A stretch of 64,000 nucleotides of DNA from Chamaea fasciata (taxonomy: Eukaryota > Chordata > Aves > Passeriformes > Sylviidae), in the NCBI GenBank assembly GCA_029207755.1, contig JARCOQ010000002.1:9439156-9503155 (forward strand), given 5' to 3'. The translations under genes and the position numbers were made by a program. Below are positions 1 to 14,036 of the stretch, piece by piece (the stretch's first letter is position 1; every line of letters begins with the position of its first letter). Under the pieces are notes generated by a model. It searched no databases. It was not told the DNA's origin and saw nothing but the letters and a program-made list of their open reading frames with translations.

Positions 1-696
1 TTTTTCCAGAATAAGAAAGACATATTCATATTTCTAATTTCTACCTCTACCACTTGAAAAGTACTAAAACAAAACTCAAAACCTTCTCCTGTTCCTCATT
101 GCAACATCTCACTTACAAATTCCATTTATCTGTCTCAAAAATGAAGTTAAAACTGCCCATTTCCAACAATTTGTTATGACTTTCTGACAAGAAATGCTAA
201 TTACAAAGTGACTCCATCCATCTACCTTTTCTCCTGTTACTTAGCACTTTGTCAACAATCCCTGCTGGAAGTTTTTTTCATGGAGAGCATGAAGACTGTT
301 TTTAAGAGCTTTTATTTCCTCCTGATTTCTGAGATAAAAAATACATATAGCTTACAGCAATGCATAAGTCCACACAAAACATTAAAGTTTTTTTTCCACT
401 AAATCTTGACAAATTTTAGATATTTTCTTGCAGATCCTAAGCAAAAATAAAGAGATAAAACTCTAAATTGCTCCAGGAAAACAGCAATCATCATATGACA
501 CCTACTGCACATCTTAAAATATTTTTTTTTTTACAAAAATCATCTCATATAAAGATGCTGACATCAGAAGGGATGTTTGTTTACACCGAAACAGCAGTCT
601 AAGACAGATACACTAAAAACATAGTAATTCTGGATTGGAATGGGACAATTAGTCAAGAAAAGGAAGGAAATATTTCTGCTCAATGACAGCATAAAT

Positions 697-712
697 TTGC
701 ATCATGATGCAA
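697..712. promoter_or_regulatory. Perfect 16 bp palindrome made of two C/EBP-ATF-like half sites
   Basis: The sequence reads TTGCATCA followed directly by its reverse complement TGATGCAA. TGATGCAA matches the known C/EBP-ATF composite element (the amino-acid response type bound by ATF4 with C/EBP), so two such sites lie back to back on opposite strands. The palindrome is seen directly. Binding is inference, and no gene or promoter lies nearby in the window, so it may be chance. Confidence 0.3.
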
Positions 713-3372
713 CAGAGCTCAGTATTTCTGGTGTCAACCTTTCCAGCTGAGACATGCACTGGAGATCATCCTGTTTTAGGGTATGGAAAAGAAAGGAGAA
801 AATACCTCAACAATGCTAAGCTGCATCCTTCAGACAGAATTACATCTGATATTAGGAGACCTTTCCAAAAACTTTAATTATGCCAAGGTACGTTTTCATT
901 GACACACACAGAGCTGAAAGTTTCTTTTAATTGCCCCTTCAAACTCAAGTATTCAGTCACAACATAATTTACTACGTAGATTATGTTAAAATACTTTCAG
1001 AAAAATAACATGTAAAAGTTACCAGATTAGTCCATAGTCCATGGATTACAAACCAGCAGCATATTATTTTTCTTTGCAATGAAACACGTTGCTTGCAGAG
1101 CTACCAGTTATACACTCTTATTAAGTGCTTCTTTAAAAGCATATTTATGAGCCAAATTTTAGAGCACAATTGCAGTGTTAGGTACACAACGCTTTCCTAT
1201 TGGGCTGGGGAGAGACTTAGCCTTTTAGATGTCAATAAAATTCAGCTTAATGAATTGGCATTAACCAAACATTCACCAAATATATGCAGGAGTGGAAGAA
1301 AGCAATGAACCTTAAAATTCAGAGAAAAAACAAGTTGCAAAGAAATGCATAATTCTATTGGAATTTCATGCCTCAGAGACTTGATGTAATAAATACACTT
1401 CTGGATTACATTCTTGATTTAATAAATTAAGTATCCCAAACTTTCATGCACATATATGAAAATGAAAGGCTTTCCCTCAATGAATTTGTTTTCTTATTCA
1501 GAATCATTTGCCCAAAACACAGGACTTCTCAGTACATGTTCGCCATAAAATCACACACAAATTCACTTTCATATTCATGTTGCAGATTATGTCTGTCCTG
1601 ATTAATTTTTAGAAACTTTCTATAAAGAGATGCAAGTAAAAAACCTAGAATATTATATGTATTTCTACAGATTTCTACTGCCATTTCCAGAAACACATTC
1701 TTTCAAAAACTTATTCTCTTTTCTAATTTCTATAATAAAATAGACTGGTACGGACTAGAAAACTAAACTTCACTGTCCCACTGGCTCACAGTTTATGATA
1801 AAGTGTTCCTAGGACACTAATTATTTTCAGCTGAATCTGATTAGTGCAGCTGCTGGACTGCAGAGCCTTGTCTTGTACAAGTTACAACTGAAAGCACAAA
1901 ATACTGGAAGGGGGAATAAAATACTTCCTTTGGTTTCTCCTCCATTCAAAGATATGGATGCGTCACCCAGAACAATTTGCCACTAACTCACTTCTACTTA
2001 TGTCTTGATATAGATCTACTGCAATTTTGCAGGCCAATGATATGTGAGCTAATTTATAAATAATAAATCATTTAAATACATTCAGGTATTAAACATGCAC
2101 ATTTACATAGAAAGCATTTGCTGAAAAACACTAAACACTAGCAACAAAATTCTATTTTCTCTTCTTTTGACAATATATGGATCAAAGAAAATACACACTA
2201 TGACTAAGCTCTTGATTTTGAGGGTTAAAATGGATTTGACAGTAAGGGCTAATGACACCTGGCCCTTGTTTACTCTTGAAATCTCTTTAACAAGATGCAA
2301 TCTCTGTTGGCCAACTTCTTCTCTATTGGAAATTAGCAGAACTCCTGCACTGCCACAGGTTCATAGTTTGGTGGGGACCTAAAATCTCTCAGCTTTTTTG
2401 ATTCTTCTCATTATATTCGTGGTTCTTTCTCCCCAAATCTTCAATATCTGTACCCTCATTATAAGAAAATTTCTTCTGTCCTAAAATCTGGGTGTTGTTT
2501 TGAATGGCCAGATTCAAAGGGGGGAAGGAAATTTCACTCCTAGCTATCACCAAAATTCAGAAAACAGTTTTCTGACTCCCTTGCACTGCCTATAACTTCA
2601 CTGTAATTGATTAGTCAGAATCCTCATGGCAAAGGTTAATTTAACAAGGATGCAGAGACCAGAACTGCACTTTCATTGCCTAGACTAGAAAAGAACTGAA
2701 TTTTCCTGGTTATCACAATTGGACACTGCTGACAGAGGCTGCCTTAAACTGGCTTTATTATCAAAACACAAAGAGGGAGAATAATATTAGGAAAATAGGG
2801 GGAAAAAATCAGAACATGCTGAACTCAATGTAAACAGAGTGCAGTTCAGATCAACTCCCTGGCTGGAGGTGCTGAGGGGCAGATGTCTGAATTTGGCTGA
2901 TCAGAATGAAAGAAATCAGGATAAAGAGCAAAATGTCTAAAAGTGTAACGGACCTAAGAGCAGAATTCTTTGCATTACAGGCAAAATTAGAGGGTATCAA
3001 GGCACTCTTTCTTTCTGTCGTTACTCCACCTTATAATCCCAGCTGATATAAAGCAAAGTGCTATAATTAAAAATTAATTTATTCTGAACGCATTCCTTCC
3101 TTCATCTTTGTCTTTAACATTGCTATTAAAAGTTTTAACATACTTTTTTCACTTGACATTAAGCTTCCATTTTTTCCCTCCAGGGTTATGGCAGCTCCCC
3201 ATGTAATGCAGAGGTATGTTCAAGTCAGTGCACATCTTGAAACTGCAAATCACAGAATGCAATGCTCTGAGCACATGCCTTCCCTGAGACTTTGCTCTTG
3301 CATGTGCACCAGAAAGCTCCCAGGGGCCCTTTTTGCCACTGAATACCAAAAAAGGTTACCGTTATGACAGGG

Positions 3373-3406
3373 AGAAAAAAAAAATAAAAAATAAAAAAAA
3401 AAATAA
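3373..3406. repeat. A-rich low-complexity tract
   Basis: A runs broken by single T bases, of the A(n)T type. No element body was recognised on either side, so it is probably simple low-complexity DNA rather than a retroposon tail. Confidence 0.75.
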
Positions 3407-6400
3407 GTTACAGACAACATAAAACATATAACACAACATCACATGTCGTGGAATGATGATCACAACTTTTGTGGGACAACTGTCAAAGCAAAGACTTTAC
3501 TGAGAATTTCAGTACAGTTCATACTAAATTTCCAACTTCAAGCAATATTTAGTTCTTTAAAAGATACATTAAAAAGGAAATAATTCAGGAGCTAAAAAGA
3601 CAAAATTATAGAGTTTTCACTGAATAATTACTTTCCTTGGGTGTTTTTTTCTAACTTTTAGATTTTTATCTTTTTCAAAAAATATATTGAAATTTAATTT
3701 AAAACCCCCTCAAATACCTCTGAAATCCAGTACCTAAATATTCAGATATACCTGCGCCCTTCCATAGAAAAAATTGTTCAAATTCACTTGCTACTATAAT
3801 AGAATTACATCATGCTTCATAAAACATTGCAATCACTTCAATAACTTTTTCATTTTATTTTAGAAGCACTGAAACAGAATCCCTGTTGTATAAAAATCTG
3901 GGTTTCACTTTCATGCAGAGTATCCAATACGAAGATAGAAAATTAGAAAATTAGCATATTAACAAATTAGCTACTTTGCAGAATGATTGCACAAAGCACT
4001 AGAGGATCAAGTTCCATTCAACAATTCATTTTCAATTTGGTGGCAAATCATGATATACAATTCTTTTTATATCACATTTTGATTTCAATCTACCTACATG
4101 CACGGAGAAATATTCTTGCTAGGAATATGTAGGATCAAGGTTTATATGTTCCTACTGGTATAGGAATAATTTGATGCCTGTATTTATTAGAGGAGAAAAT
4201 GCATATGTTTGCAATAGTGATGGCAAACAATGTGCTTTTGAGGAAAATTCTTGCCATCTGGAAGGGCGTTAAATGAACACTTTGTTAGGTTATTGTTTTG
4301 TTGATAGCCAGAGCACTTATTTTCTATCTTTGGCATTTATTGTTCTTTGCAAATTGCTTTCCTCAGCCCCTATAGCAGTACAATTTAACACTACTTAAAA
4401 CATATCCTCACTTGTGACTGGAAAACACCAGCAAAGAAATGAATAAATTAATCATCACAAATTCCTCAAAGTCATAAGGATGGAACTTACTCTCCTATAT
4501 CAGGGTTCAGTTGTCTTCTAGAAATACAGCAAGTAAAATTTAGCACAAACAACTTTAAATGCTTATCTTTTGCTCAATAATCATTTTCAGGCCAGCTGAC
4601 ACACTGTTAACATGGTAAGTGGGGCATTGTATTAATTACAAAAAAGAAGAATTATATACACTTGTATAGATTTGACCTCTATTTACATTCACTATTAAGT
4701 ATTTTCTGCTGAAAAGAAGAAACTATAGGGGAAAAAAATCCTATTAAGGTAAAATTAAAAGCTTACATAAAAACCGAGTTATGATAGAATGGACACATAC
4801 CAAAGTTTTTCACATAGGCAGATCTATTACTCAGCACTTCAGACCTGAATGTGAGCTTTGACCCAGCACAGCTTGGTAGAACATCAGGCTAAATTTGGGA
4901 TCTCAAGCCAAAGAAGAACCAGATATATTTTCATGCTTTATTTTCTGTACAGAGTGCACAAACTATGCTGCTTTACCATTTTCCCTCATGGATAAGCTTG
5001 GTTATTTAGCTCTTTGCACAGTGTTACAACTTCAGCAGCAGCACCTTACCCACCACTTAAAATTAAGCACACCATTAATCTGATTGGAACCAAATGAATA
5101 TCAGCATATTTCAACTTAAATGGTTTAATAAATCCTTTGTTACAAGCTGAGAGTTTCTGCAATGAAGTGGACTAGCAGGAAAGGAATAATGTAAGTTTAC
5201 ATCTACTCATCTGCAGATTTAGTCCAACATAAGTTGCAAGAGCTGGACTTAGTTTTCCACCCCACCTGTCACATTTTTCACTCAATTATGCAAGGAGTTT
5301 TGATGTCTCAAATCTTAGTGTAATGAATCAGATTTGCAGTCTGATTCCAGTAAGTGGCTTCAAATATAATAAATTATATCACAATTAACAGAATTAATGA
5401 AATTTGGTGTGTATTCCACCTAAATTTATCTGTCTCTGCATAGGCATTCTCATCTCAGGGATTCACAAGAACATCAGACTTATAGTTCACATACAAGTCT
5501 TTGTTTTATTGTTAGACTAAAAACACATGTGCCATTTGGAGTTGCAGCTTCTGTACATTCAGGATTTAGAAACGATTACGTTCTCCTTCAATGACAAGTA
5601 ATCATTTTCTAGTCCTGTTTCCTACTCTGAAGTGAAAAAACTCTAGAATACAGTTGGACCAATAAAACCCAATGATACAGTACCTACTGCATGTTTCCAG
5701 GTGGAGTAGCATATGCAATTACGAGGAGTAAAAATACCTATAATTCTACTATGCAGTACTCATATGTATATCAGTATATAAATAAACAGTGTCCTACATA
5801 TCTCTTTAAAATAAGACAAAAATTATTGCATGTTCTAAAAAAATACTTCCAGACTGCCAAAATTTTAAAGTTTTACAATTAAAAATAAGGTTTTATGAAA
5901 TTATTTTATGTAGTTTTTAATTATATTCTGAAATGATATAGCACTTACTTTGAGAAGAAGGATAATCTGCAATGCAGCTAATGTAATTTTTTTTATCTGT
6001 CACTAAATATAAGATGAACGATTCAAATCTCCCTGGAAAAAAAAAAACATACCTTTTGGCAAAGTTCTCACTCTGCTCTATTCCTAGTCAAGCTGTGAAA
6101 TACATGAGGAAGTAGACAGGACAAGAAATTATAAAATAAACCAGACTACTTTGCATTCTGAATTTCTTGGTCACTGTTGTATCTGTATAATTCATAACTT
6201 GAATTTATCAAAAATATACACTCAAAATACTTGTAACAAAGATGAATTTTTTTTTAAAAAATCAACTACTTCCCTGAAATAAATTCTGAAATATTTAGGG
6301 GGAGATTAATAGTTAAAAAAAAAAAAAAACAAAAAACCTATTTACTAGCATGAGTTTGAGGAGCTAAAAAATGTGTCTATAAACAGTCTGTAATTTTTCA

Positions 6401-6781
6401 ATACAAAATATATTTATATCTTTCAATATAAAATATCTAATGTGCCCAAATCTTATTGCTATTAGAAATATATTGCTCATATAAATAAATATTAACTCTA
6501 TTGAATATGAATTTGGTTTTTTTCCCTTCTTCAAAGCATCTAAAACAGTTTTGAGTCTTCTGCCTTTCCAAGTTGAGTATTGAACTTTCAGCCTGGCCAT
6601 GTAAAAATGGAGCATATTTTAGTCCAAGAGGAAATCAATATGGCTGTTCTAATATGAAAGGAAAATTGCATTATCAGCAAGGACTGAGAAAGAGGGCAGC
6701 CCTGCACATATCCAGAAGAACGGAAGATGTGGTTTCAAGTCACTGCCATGAATTCCTTCCCAGAAATTGAAATCCATTTGA

Positions 6782-6787
6782 GGCATT
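6782..6787. repeat. Target-site duplication, left copy (ggcatt)
   Basis: Identical to 7082-7087 and directly abuts the TG end of the solo LTR. Confidence 0.75.
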
Positions 6788-7081
6788 TGTTGTTTTAACT
6801 TTGTTTGCTTTTTAGTGTTTGTCATTTGTTTTCATGCAGCTTTAAGAAAACAATGTATATTTTTAGAATTATGTATTTTGTTTACATATTTCTCCTCTGG
6901 GAGGAGAAATGTGATTGATGGTTGTCTTGACCAATGAGGTTAAAAAGGTGGCAATCTATGTAGTCAATCTTCTGTCTTCTGAAAGAACTGTATATAAAAT
7001 AAAGTCAAAAAATTAAAGTTAAAACTTTCCTGCTAACCTTCCTGCTGCCTGCTTCATTCTTTCATGTCCAAAAGTGCAACA
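6788..7081 (+). mobile_element. Solo LTR of an endogenous retrovirus, 294 bp, with 6 bp target-site duplication
   Basis: The element begins TGTTG and ends CAACA, the inverted TG...CA termini of retroviral LTRs. It is flanked by perfect 6 bp direct repeats ggcatt at 6782-6787 and 7082-7087, as expected of integrase. Inside, in plus orientation, are a CCAAT box at 6931-6935, a TATA-like box at 6991-6999 fused to an AATAAA signal at 6998-7003, and a pyrimidine-rich stretch typical of U5. A perfect 10 bp stem with a 3-base loop lies at 6888-6910. No gag, pol or env sequence lies beside it, so it is a solo LTR left by recombination between two LTRs. The identical duplications suggest the insertion is not very old. 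I cannot name the family; a 6 bp duplication is common for class II (ERVK-like) elements. Confidence 0.8.
6888..6910. other. Stem-loop inside the LTR U3
   Basis: Ten-base perfect arms (ATTTCTCCTC and its complement) around a TGG loop. Pairing extends three more positions outward to 6885-6913, with one T-G wobble. It lies about 20 bp upstream of the CCAAT box. Confidence 0.7.
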
Positions 7082-7087
7082 GGCATT
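7082..7087. repeat. Target-site duplication, right copy (ggcatt)
   Basis: Identical to 6782-6787 and directly abuts the CA end of the solo LTR. Confidence 0.75.
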
Positions 7088-10000
7088 CCAAGGCAAACAC
7101 ACATTGTCATCATCCTACTGTTAGTTACGTGATTTTCTATAAACCTTGGGTATTTTGGACCAGAAATTCCAACCTGAAGTGAAACACGCAGAATTATGTT
7201 TTCTTGTTGAACTTCTCTAGAGTTCTGATGTCATGGATTCACACATGAGAATTCACATGCGAGAATGAACATTTCTGCTAAAGTTGTAGAGTAAATTCAT
7301 TGCAGGACCATTTCACTAACTCTTAAACCTGAAAGCAAATTTTAAGTTAATTTAGCCTGAAAACCAGCTATGATCTCAGCAACTGAGGGGCCAGTTTCTG
7401 CTTAGACTCTTAGTAAATCAGTACCAATGCAAGATTTTAACTTTTCCATGCTGATTCAAGGTAGTTGAATGTCTATTCCAACATTTTGTGAGTTAGTAGA
7501 AGTGATCATCACAGTAAGGCATGTGCTAGAGATTTGCACATTCGAGCTGAAGAAAGATTTTTCTCTTTCAAAGCAAAGACTGTCAAATTTTCATGTCCTG
7601 ATAAAAATGAAAATTTTGGCCATAAAAACCAGTAACAAAAGTTTTATTTAAATTAGGGAGCAAAAGAATTGGGAGTTACTTCCCTATCTCTGACGGTGGC
7701 TGATACCACAGGCTCCAAATAGCTGATAAGAAGAGAATTTGTTTGTGCAGTTTTGTTTTTGTTCAGTTGTTTAAACTTCAGTGCCAATGGGATTTATTTC
7801 CTCAGTGGTTATAATTACTTTTTGATGCCAGAGGTATGAAAAAGTCTAGTCACTCCTTCCAGTTAGGATTTTCTTACATCTGTTAGGAGTGAATTGCATT
7901 ACTTGTCCAACTGCCTATTCATCTAACCTTGCTATTACTTCAGAATGTTTTCAGGGTTCATTATACTTGACTACTCTCAATAACTTAGTGTCAACTCTAA
8001 ATTTTCTCTTATCTGGAGTCCTTTCTCCGATTTTCACATGTCATATAATTATCTAGAGAAAAATTGACATGGGAAATATTCTAACAATTGTTAGCCTTTA
8101 GAAAAAATAAAGATGTGATTTACACGCACATTTTCTGGTGTCTGCTTTCCATTTCTCATTTGTAATCATTACCATTAATTTACTTCTCACTATTTGACAG
8201 TCTTCCCCAAATAAAACCATGGAAAGAATTAGTTCTGAAACAGTTAAATAATACATTATTTGATTTTTAAAGACAAATACATGGTCATGCTGAAAGAGTT
8301 TTAAAGAGTATATCTATATCTAAACCCAAACACAAGCCATATTTTTATTGTTTTAAAAATGACAGCTTTACCTCTTCTTGCTTGGAAGCTGCTCACCATT
8401 CACCATGTAAACACATGTACATACATGCAAAAATTCAGCTTTTCATACTTCAGATCAAGCTCACACAATATCTCTGTGCTTGTGAGGTAAATCATACAAG
8501 TCCCATCCTGTCCCAAGTTTTTTTAAGATGAAGCAAAATTGTACTACCTAACAGGAATCCCTGACCATCTCCAATTTAATATGTAATATTTTACTTATGT
8601 ATATTGATATGGACTCAAATATGCCTGTCCAACAATAAACAAGGCAGATTTAATTATTATAGCCATAGAGTGGACTGAAACATGAAGTATTGATGACAAC
8701 TTAACTACCCTCAGAAGTTCAGTACACACTAAAGCATTCTATCACCTTGTGAGACAAGGTCGTCTTATTAAAACCTTTTTAAATTTGATCTCAATTTTCT
8801 TGATTGTCCCTTTATTCACTGTACCATGGAATGCTAAAATTTTGTTATGCCTGAATAGTTCCTATTTAAGTTCTCCTGTAATGGAACTACAATTCCTGCC
8901 CAACCTTTTGCTAAATATTATTTCTACAAAACTTCCGAAGGAATTTATCTTTTGAAACTTGTCATTTAACCATGCTAAATATTTACTCTCTCTAAAGTTT
9001 TAATCAAATCTGTATTCTTTTGCTGATGATGGACTGAACCTTCCCAAAATCTAAGGATTACTAGTTTTACACTTGGGTTTGAAGCTTATTTATTAAGGGT
9101 TGGACTTAACCTGTTATTTACCCATTTTTTCTCCTTGAGCATCCATCACTGTGTTTCTAGGTTGTTTTTATACATGCACAGTTTATCTACCAGTAAGATA
9201 AACTTAATTCTCTTATGGCCGTCTCAATTGCTACCAGCAAGTGTTGTTTGAACTTTCATGAGCATCTCTTTACAATGCTATAAAATTTAAGGAGTTGTTT
9301 TCCTATATAACTTGATAAGAAAACAATGGACAATTTTCTTTTAGTCTGAGCTTCCCATGAATGATCATCAAGTGACATTAGAAGCACTTTAAAATGTTTT
9401 TTCAAGTTTCCTATTGATCTTAACCTGTATTTTCGCAAGCAAAATTCAACAGTTAGACAGGATCCTCTGTGCTTTGAATGTTTTCAAAACTTCGGAAGCT
9501 ACACAATAGGCAATACACAGAGGGAAATACTAGAAAATTTAACATACAGTGCTCTAGACTGAAGGATTTAAGTCACACAGGCTTCAGATTGCAGTGGAAA
9601 AAGCAAAACTTGAAACACCTAATTTGGTTTATACTGCTGGTACAAGAGCCAAAGTGCTGAAATCCTCTCTTTATTTACAATCACTTTAAGGCCAGAAAAA
9701 AAGACAAAAAAGGGGATGTTTTTGTAAATTTTATAATGAAGTGAAATGAGATTTGTTATCAGTATGTGAAGAGCCTCGTAGGCAACTCTACACTCAGACC
9801 TGGACAAGAATAAGCAGTTTCACACATCCTGTGCTCTGAAGGATGTCTGAGCACACCCAAAATAATACACACACAAATACCCACACAGTGACCCTGCAGG
9901 ATATGTCACACAAATACCTATAGGTGCCACAGAATCCTGTTCTCGTTACAAAAAGTTCTTTGGACTGTTTTACCATGGCTGCACTAAGGGAGTGCTTCAG

Positions 10001-13000
10001 AGCCAATTTGAAAATAGCAGGGGTCGCAGTACATTAACAAAGATCAGCCCCATGAGGTTATTATCTTTTCTTTGAACTGCAGCCTAAGAGGACAGACACG
10101 AAGCATAGGTCCATTTCATAATGAAATAACAAGGTTGTGTTATAGCTGCTCAGAGGGAACACTTCAAATGTGACCAAACTGCTAATTCTACTATAACTGT
10201 CCAAAGTGCCTAAAGGGCCATTTATTAAAAATAAAAAAATAAATTGCTTTGCCACTGAATAAATCCCCAAACATACAAGGTCTGAGGGCAGCATTTTGAA
10301 GGAGAAATATTTAAATGTTAGAAGCAAAATTTGCTTAATAAGAGACATTGGGTTTTCATTTGTTTGTAACAGAGCTACACGTGCCCATCTCAAATTATGC
10401 TAATATGCAGTTGAAGTCAAAAGTGAGTATCATAAAAGAAAGTTCACAGTACATCAAAATAGTACCTAGACACACTCCATTTGGAAATCACTTAATTTAT
10501 ACATCTAGTGATAATCCCAATTGCCAAGGGGGAAAAAATGCTTTCTATTGAAAAATTTCATCCTCTCAGTTCCACATTGCAGCTAAAGCATCAGATAATA
10601 AGAATCTTTCCTTGGAAATTTAAACAATTAATTCAAGTTGATTCTCTTTTTTTCTTTGAAGACTAGAAAACTAAAAAATCTTCTAGTGGTCATTCCACTG
10701 CTGTCATCCAGCACAATTTCTTATATTGTAAAAGGCTACTTAGTGCAGGACCAGTGTAGGGCAGACTCTGCTTGCATTTCAAGTTAATGCAATTTTTAAA
10801 TACTTCCATGCATCAATGAAACATGTACAATATTTGTGCTAAAAAATTGCAGATTTTTATAAATCAATCCTTGTCCTTCTCTGCAGCTGTGTTGACATTT
10901 ATCAAAATACATGGCACTAATATATTTAAGACAACTTGGTGATGAACATCTTACAAGTGTCTATAAAGAAAGCAGTAAATAAAAAGAACATTTTAAATAT
11001 GGAACAGCATCACTATTTTCATGAAATATACACAGATGTGTTCAGCCCTGCCTCTTATTTGCAGTGTCATAAATATCATGCAGTGATATTTTATTATGTT
11101 ATAGTAGCACTTCTGCTTTTGACAGAAGAGATTATGTGTTGTGAATACATGTGGAAAGACAGCACCCACTCCAAAATAACCTCATACATTAAAAGCCATG
11201 GTAGAAAACTTATTATCCACTGATTCTCAAGTCCCAATACAGTCCTCCAGCAAAAATATTTGCTTTTTTATTTCCCTTAGACGGACTGTTCTAATTATAA
11301 AGTTGTTACAAATATACTCATAAAAAATACTCACAATTATGTTCCCTTCCCGAACAAAAGGAAATGTGATTAATATGAGAACACAGGGAAGAGAAAAACA
11401 CAGACTTAAAGCCTCTTTTGCTGCAACAGTCCTAGGCATTCTGAAGAGTTCTTCAACTCAAAGAAAGGAAGAAATACCATTCTATTTGTCAAAGATTTCC
11501 ATAAACCACATTTTGCCTTCTCTCACTTCCTTCCCTTTTACTGCTTCATCCTACAGAAAAAAAAAAAAATTATGCTGGATTTGTGACATAATTTTCATGA
11601 CTGCAATGCCACACATAGGATTACAACTTAACCAAAGGATCAGGCAGAAAATAAACTGTGAGGAGAGGCTGTGAGCTTTTCTGCTGGATTAAAGCACAAA
11701 TCTTCAACGGTAGTGCAAAGAACATACACATTGCTAACCAAGGACATTGCTTTTGCTGTGAACATTCTCACTCAGAGTTGCTCCACTGTGACAGCTCACT
11801 TGATCACCATCCAGGCAGACAAAACTGGAAATGCCACAGATAGCCTGAATACACCTATGGGTTTTTTTCCCTTGTTATGTTGCTTGACGCCATCTGACAA
11901 AGGATAGTTCTTGCTCTCTAGGACAGAAAGACTCCTTCACCTGCCACTTCTTCCTTTACCTTGAAATTAGTGTACATTTGGGATCTTCAAGCATCTCCCA
12001 TCCTTGTACTTCACTACAGATTAAAATCTGGACTTCAGCACTGCATAACTAATAAAGAAATCATAATAAATTACCTGTCTGCCTGTATCATTTGTCAAAA
12101 AGTAACATCCAGAGATTTAAATGTTTACCTCCATCTTTAAAAGAAATAAAGGCAAATCTGAAGTCTTCATTTGAAAGTGAAAGCAGGCTGTGCTCACAGA
12201 TAAGGATGTTCTGTGTTATGAATACCTGTGCAAGTGGTTAGAGAGATTTTACACACCTATTATTCTCTTTCACAGGATCGAGAGCAGAGGAGCTGTGGGT
12301 CCACAGACACTCTCCCAGGCTGTTACAAGTAAGAATAGATGCTGACATTGAAAACTGGTGCTTTACAGACTACAGCATTTAAGTTCCCATGAACTTCCCA
12401 TGAGTTCCCAGAACCTGCTTTGTTAGTGTCAGAAAGGACAGCACAGTTCCACTTCAACTGGAAAAATCTCCCTGTGCAAATGTCTGCTTATCACATTATG
12501 AAAAAGTTTGTATACTGAGAATTTAAAAGGAGGTGTCCAATAACAAGCTGAGGTTTTTTGCCATGTAGGATTACAGGTGCCTTGGGATAGAAGATGCTGA
12601 GCAAGGTGATAATAAGGAGAAAAGAACCTACACAGAAAAATGGATGCAAAATGCAATGTTTGATTTCATAATATACATCCTGAAGACTCCACCGTGATCC
12701 AATCCCAAAATATTTCTTCAGCGTCAAGTCAACAGCTGAAGGGCATTTGCTTGGGTTTGGGGGTTTTTTATTAGATTTAAGAGGGAAAAATTAAGGGAGA
12801 TGCCTGATAAACTTTTAAGGCTCCAAACCACCCAAAGAGGGTAATAAGAACACGGCAAAAAAATTGTCTGTTTTTCACTAAACAGCATTAAACTACTATG
12901 GGAGACTTATTTAGGCAAGTCACTATTAGGCAGAGCAGCAGTACCATAAATTAACAGCCCTACTGTTAAATTCACATTTGGAAGAAATTCCAGTTCTGAG

Positions 13001-13980
13001 CTAATCGAGTCAGTTGGAAGTCATCAAAACCTGTGAATTGCTGCAGAGGAGAAGAGCTTTTTGTACCCCTTACCTAGTACCAAGGAAAGTAAGGTCCCCC
13101 CAACGAGATATTCATAGATTACTGCTGTGAAATGAGTCTTATTTGCAAGGAAGGAAACTGCTGTTAGAGCTCCTAGGGTCATTCGAAAAACCTCAGACAA
13201 AAACTCACAGTCAATTCTAAAGGAACCACCAGTAGAAATACCAAACTCATTTTAAGTATCATGCAGTGCCTGTGTAAGTAGGAAGGAAAAAATGGAGAAA
13301 AAGTAAATTATTACCCATTGAAAACTACACCAAGCAAAATGCACAAGTTGACCACACCTAAAAAATACATTGCTTCTAAAGGGAACAGATATTAAAGCAA
13401 TAATCCAGATCTTATGCACCTGAGAATCCCAATACTTCAAGAATTTACTAAAGAAAACCAAACAAACAGCAATAACAGCAACAAGACACAAGAATGAAAA
13501 ACTTTTTTGTGAACAGATATACCATGTGTTATAGAAGTTTTTAGTTTTGGTTTCAAAGATTTGACTTACTCCCAAATGAAGAGTCCACAGCAACTTTCAT
13601 CCAGAAAGAATCTCCAGGAGCAGTCCAAGTTATCCTTATAAACTTTTAACCACAAGGGGTTCTGAAAGTCCAGCTACAGTAGATCAAAACAGCAGCTAAT
13701 TCACTCTAACCATGACCTTTTCCATCTTATTGTACACAGATTCAACATAAATGCACAGCCTAAAGACTTTTACTGCATCTTCCCCTTCCCAAAGGCTTTG
13801 GCTGCCCCAGCTCAGGACAAATTGAGAAAGAGACAAGAGAAAGCAGCTAAACAAAAAGGAAAGTCTACACCCCCTCCCTAGTGTCTGCTTTTAAACTCAG
13901 GCTCTCAAGATTGGCTACAGCTGTAGACAACTGGCTACATCTGTGCTGCAGACTTACCACACCCCAGCAGTGCTCCGCCC
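7088..13980. other. Unique AT-rich sequence, no gene seen
   Basis: Open frames reach at most 113 codons, on either strand, with no recognisable family. A few short local duplications are present, for example imperfect copies near 7239-7268 and 12381-12410. The open frame at 11671-11907 was considered as a possible exon and not accepted. Confidence 0.65.
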
Positions 13981-14036
13981 ATGCATCCATGCATCCATCC
14001 ATCTATGCATCCATCCATCTACGCATCCATCCATCT
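13981..14036. repeat. ATCC-type microsatellite with 16 bp higher-order unit
   Basis: Runs of ATCC and ATGC form three successive 16 bp units at 13989-14004, 14005-14020 and 14021-14036 that differ by one base. The short His/Ser/Pro-rich open frames across this region are artefacts of the array. Confidence 0.85.

Larger units (their letters stand above)
1..6781. other. AT-rich unique sequence, no gene seen
   Basis: No open frame here exceeds about 83 codons and none has a recognisable domain, codon bias or paired splice sites. I see only short A and T runs, a 16 bp palindrome at 697-712 (listed separately) and a mixed A/T tract at 3373-3406. The composition is that of a vertebrate intergenic or deep-intronic stretch. 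Confidence 0.7.

Noticed and set aside
11671..11907. Plus-strand frame whose translation (TLLTKDIAFAVNILTQ) loosely resembles GAIN-domain text of adhesion GPCRs
   Set aside because: The resemblance is a handful of residues, the frame has no clear flanking splice sites, and no neighbouring exon was found.
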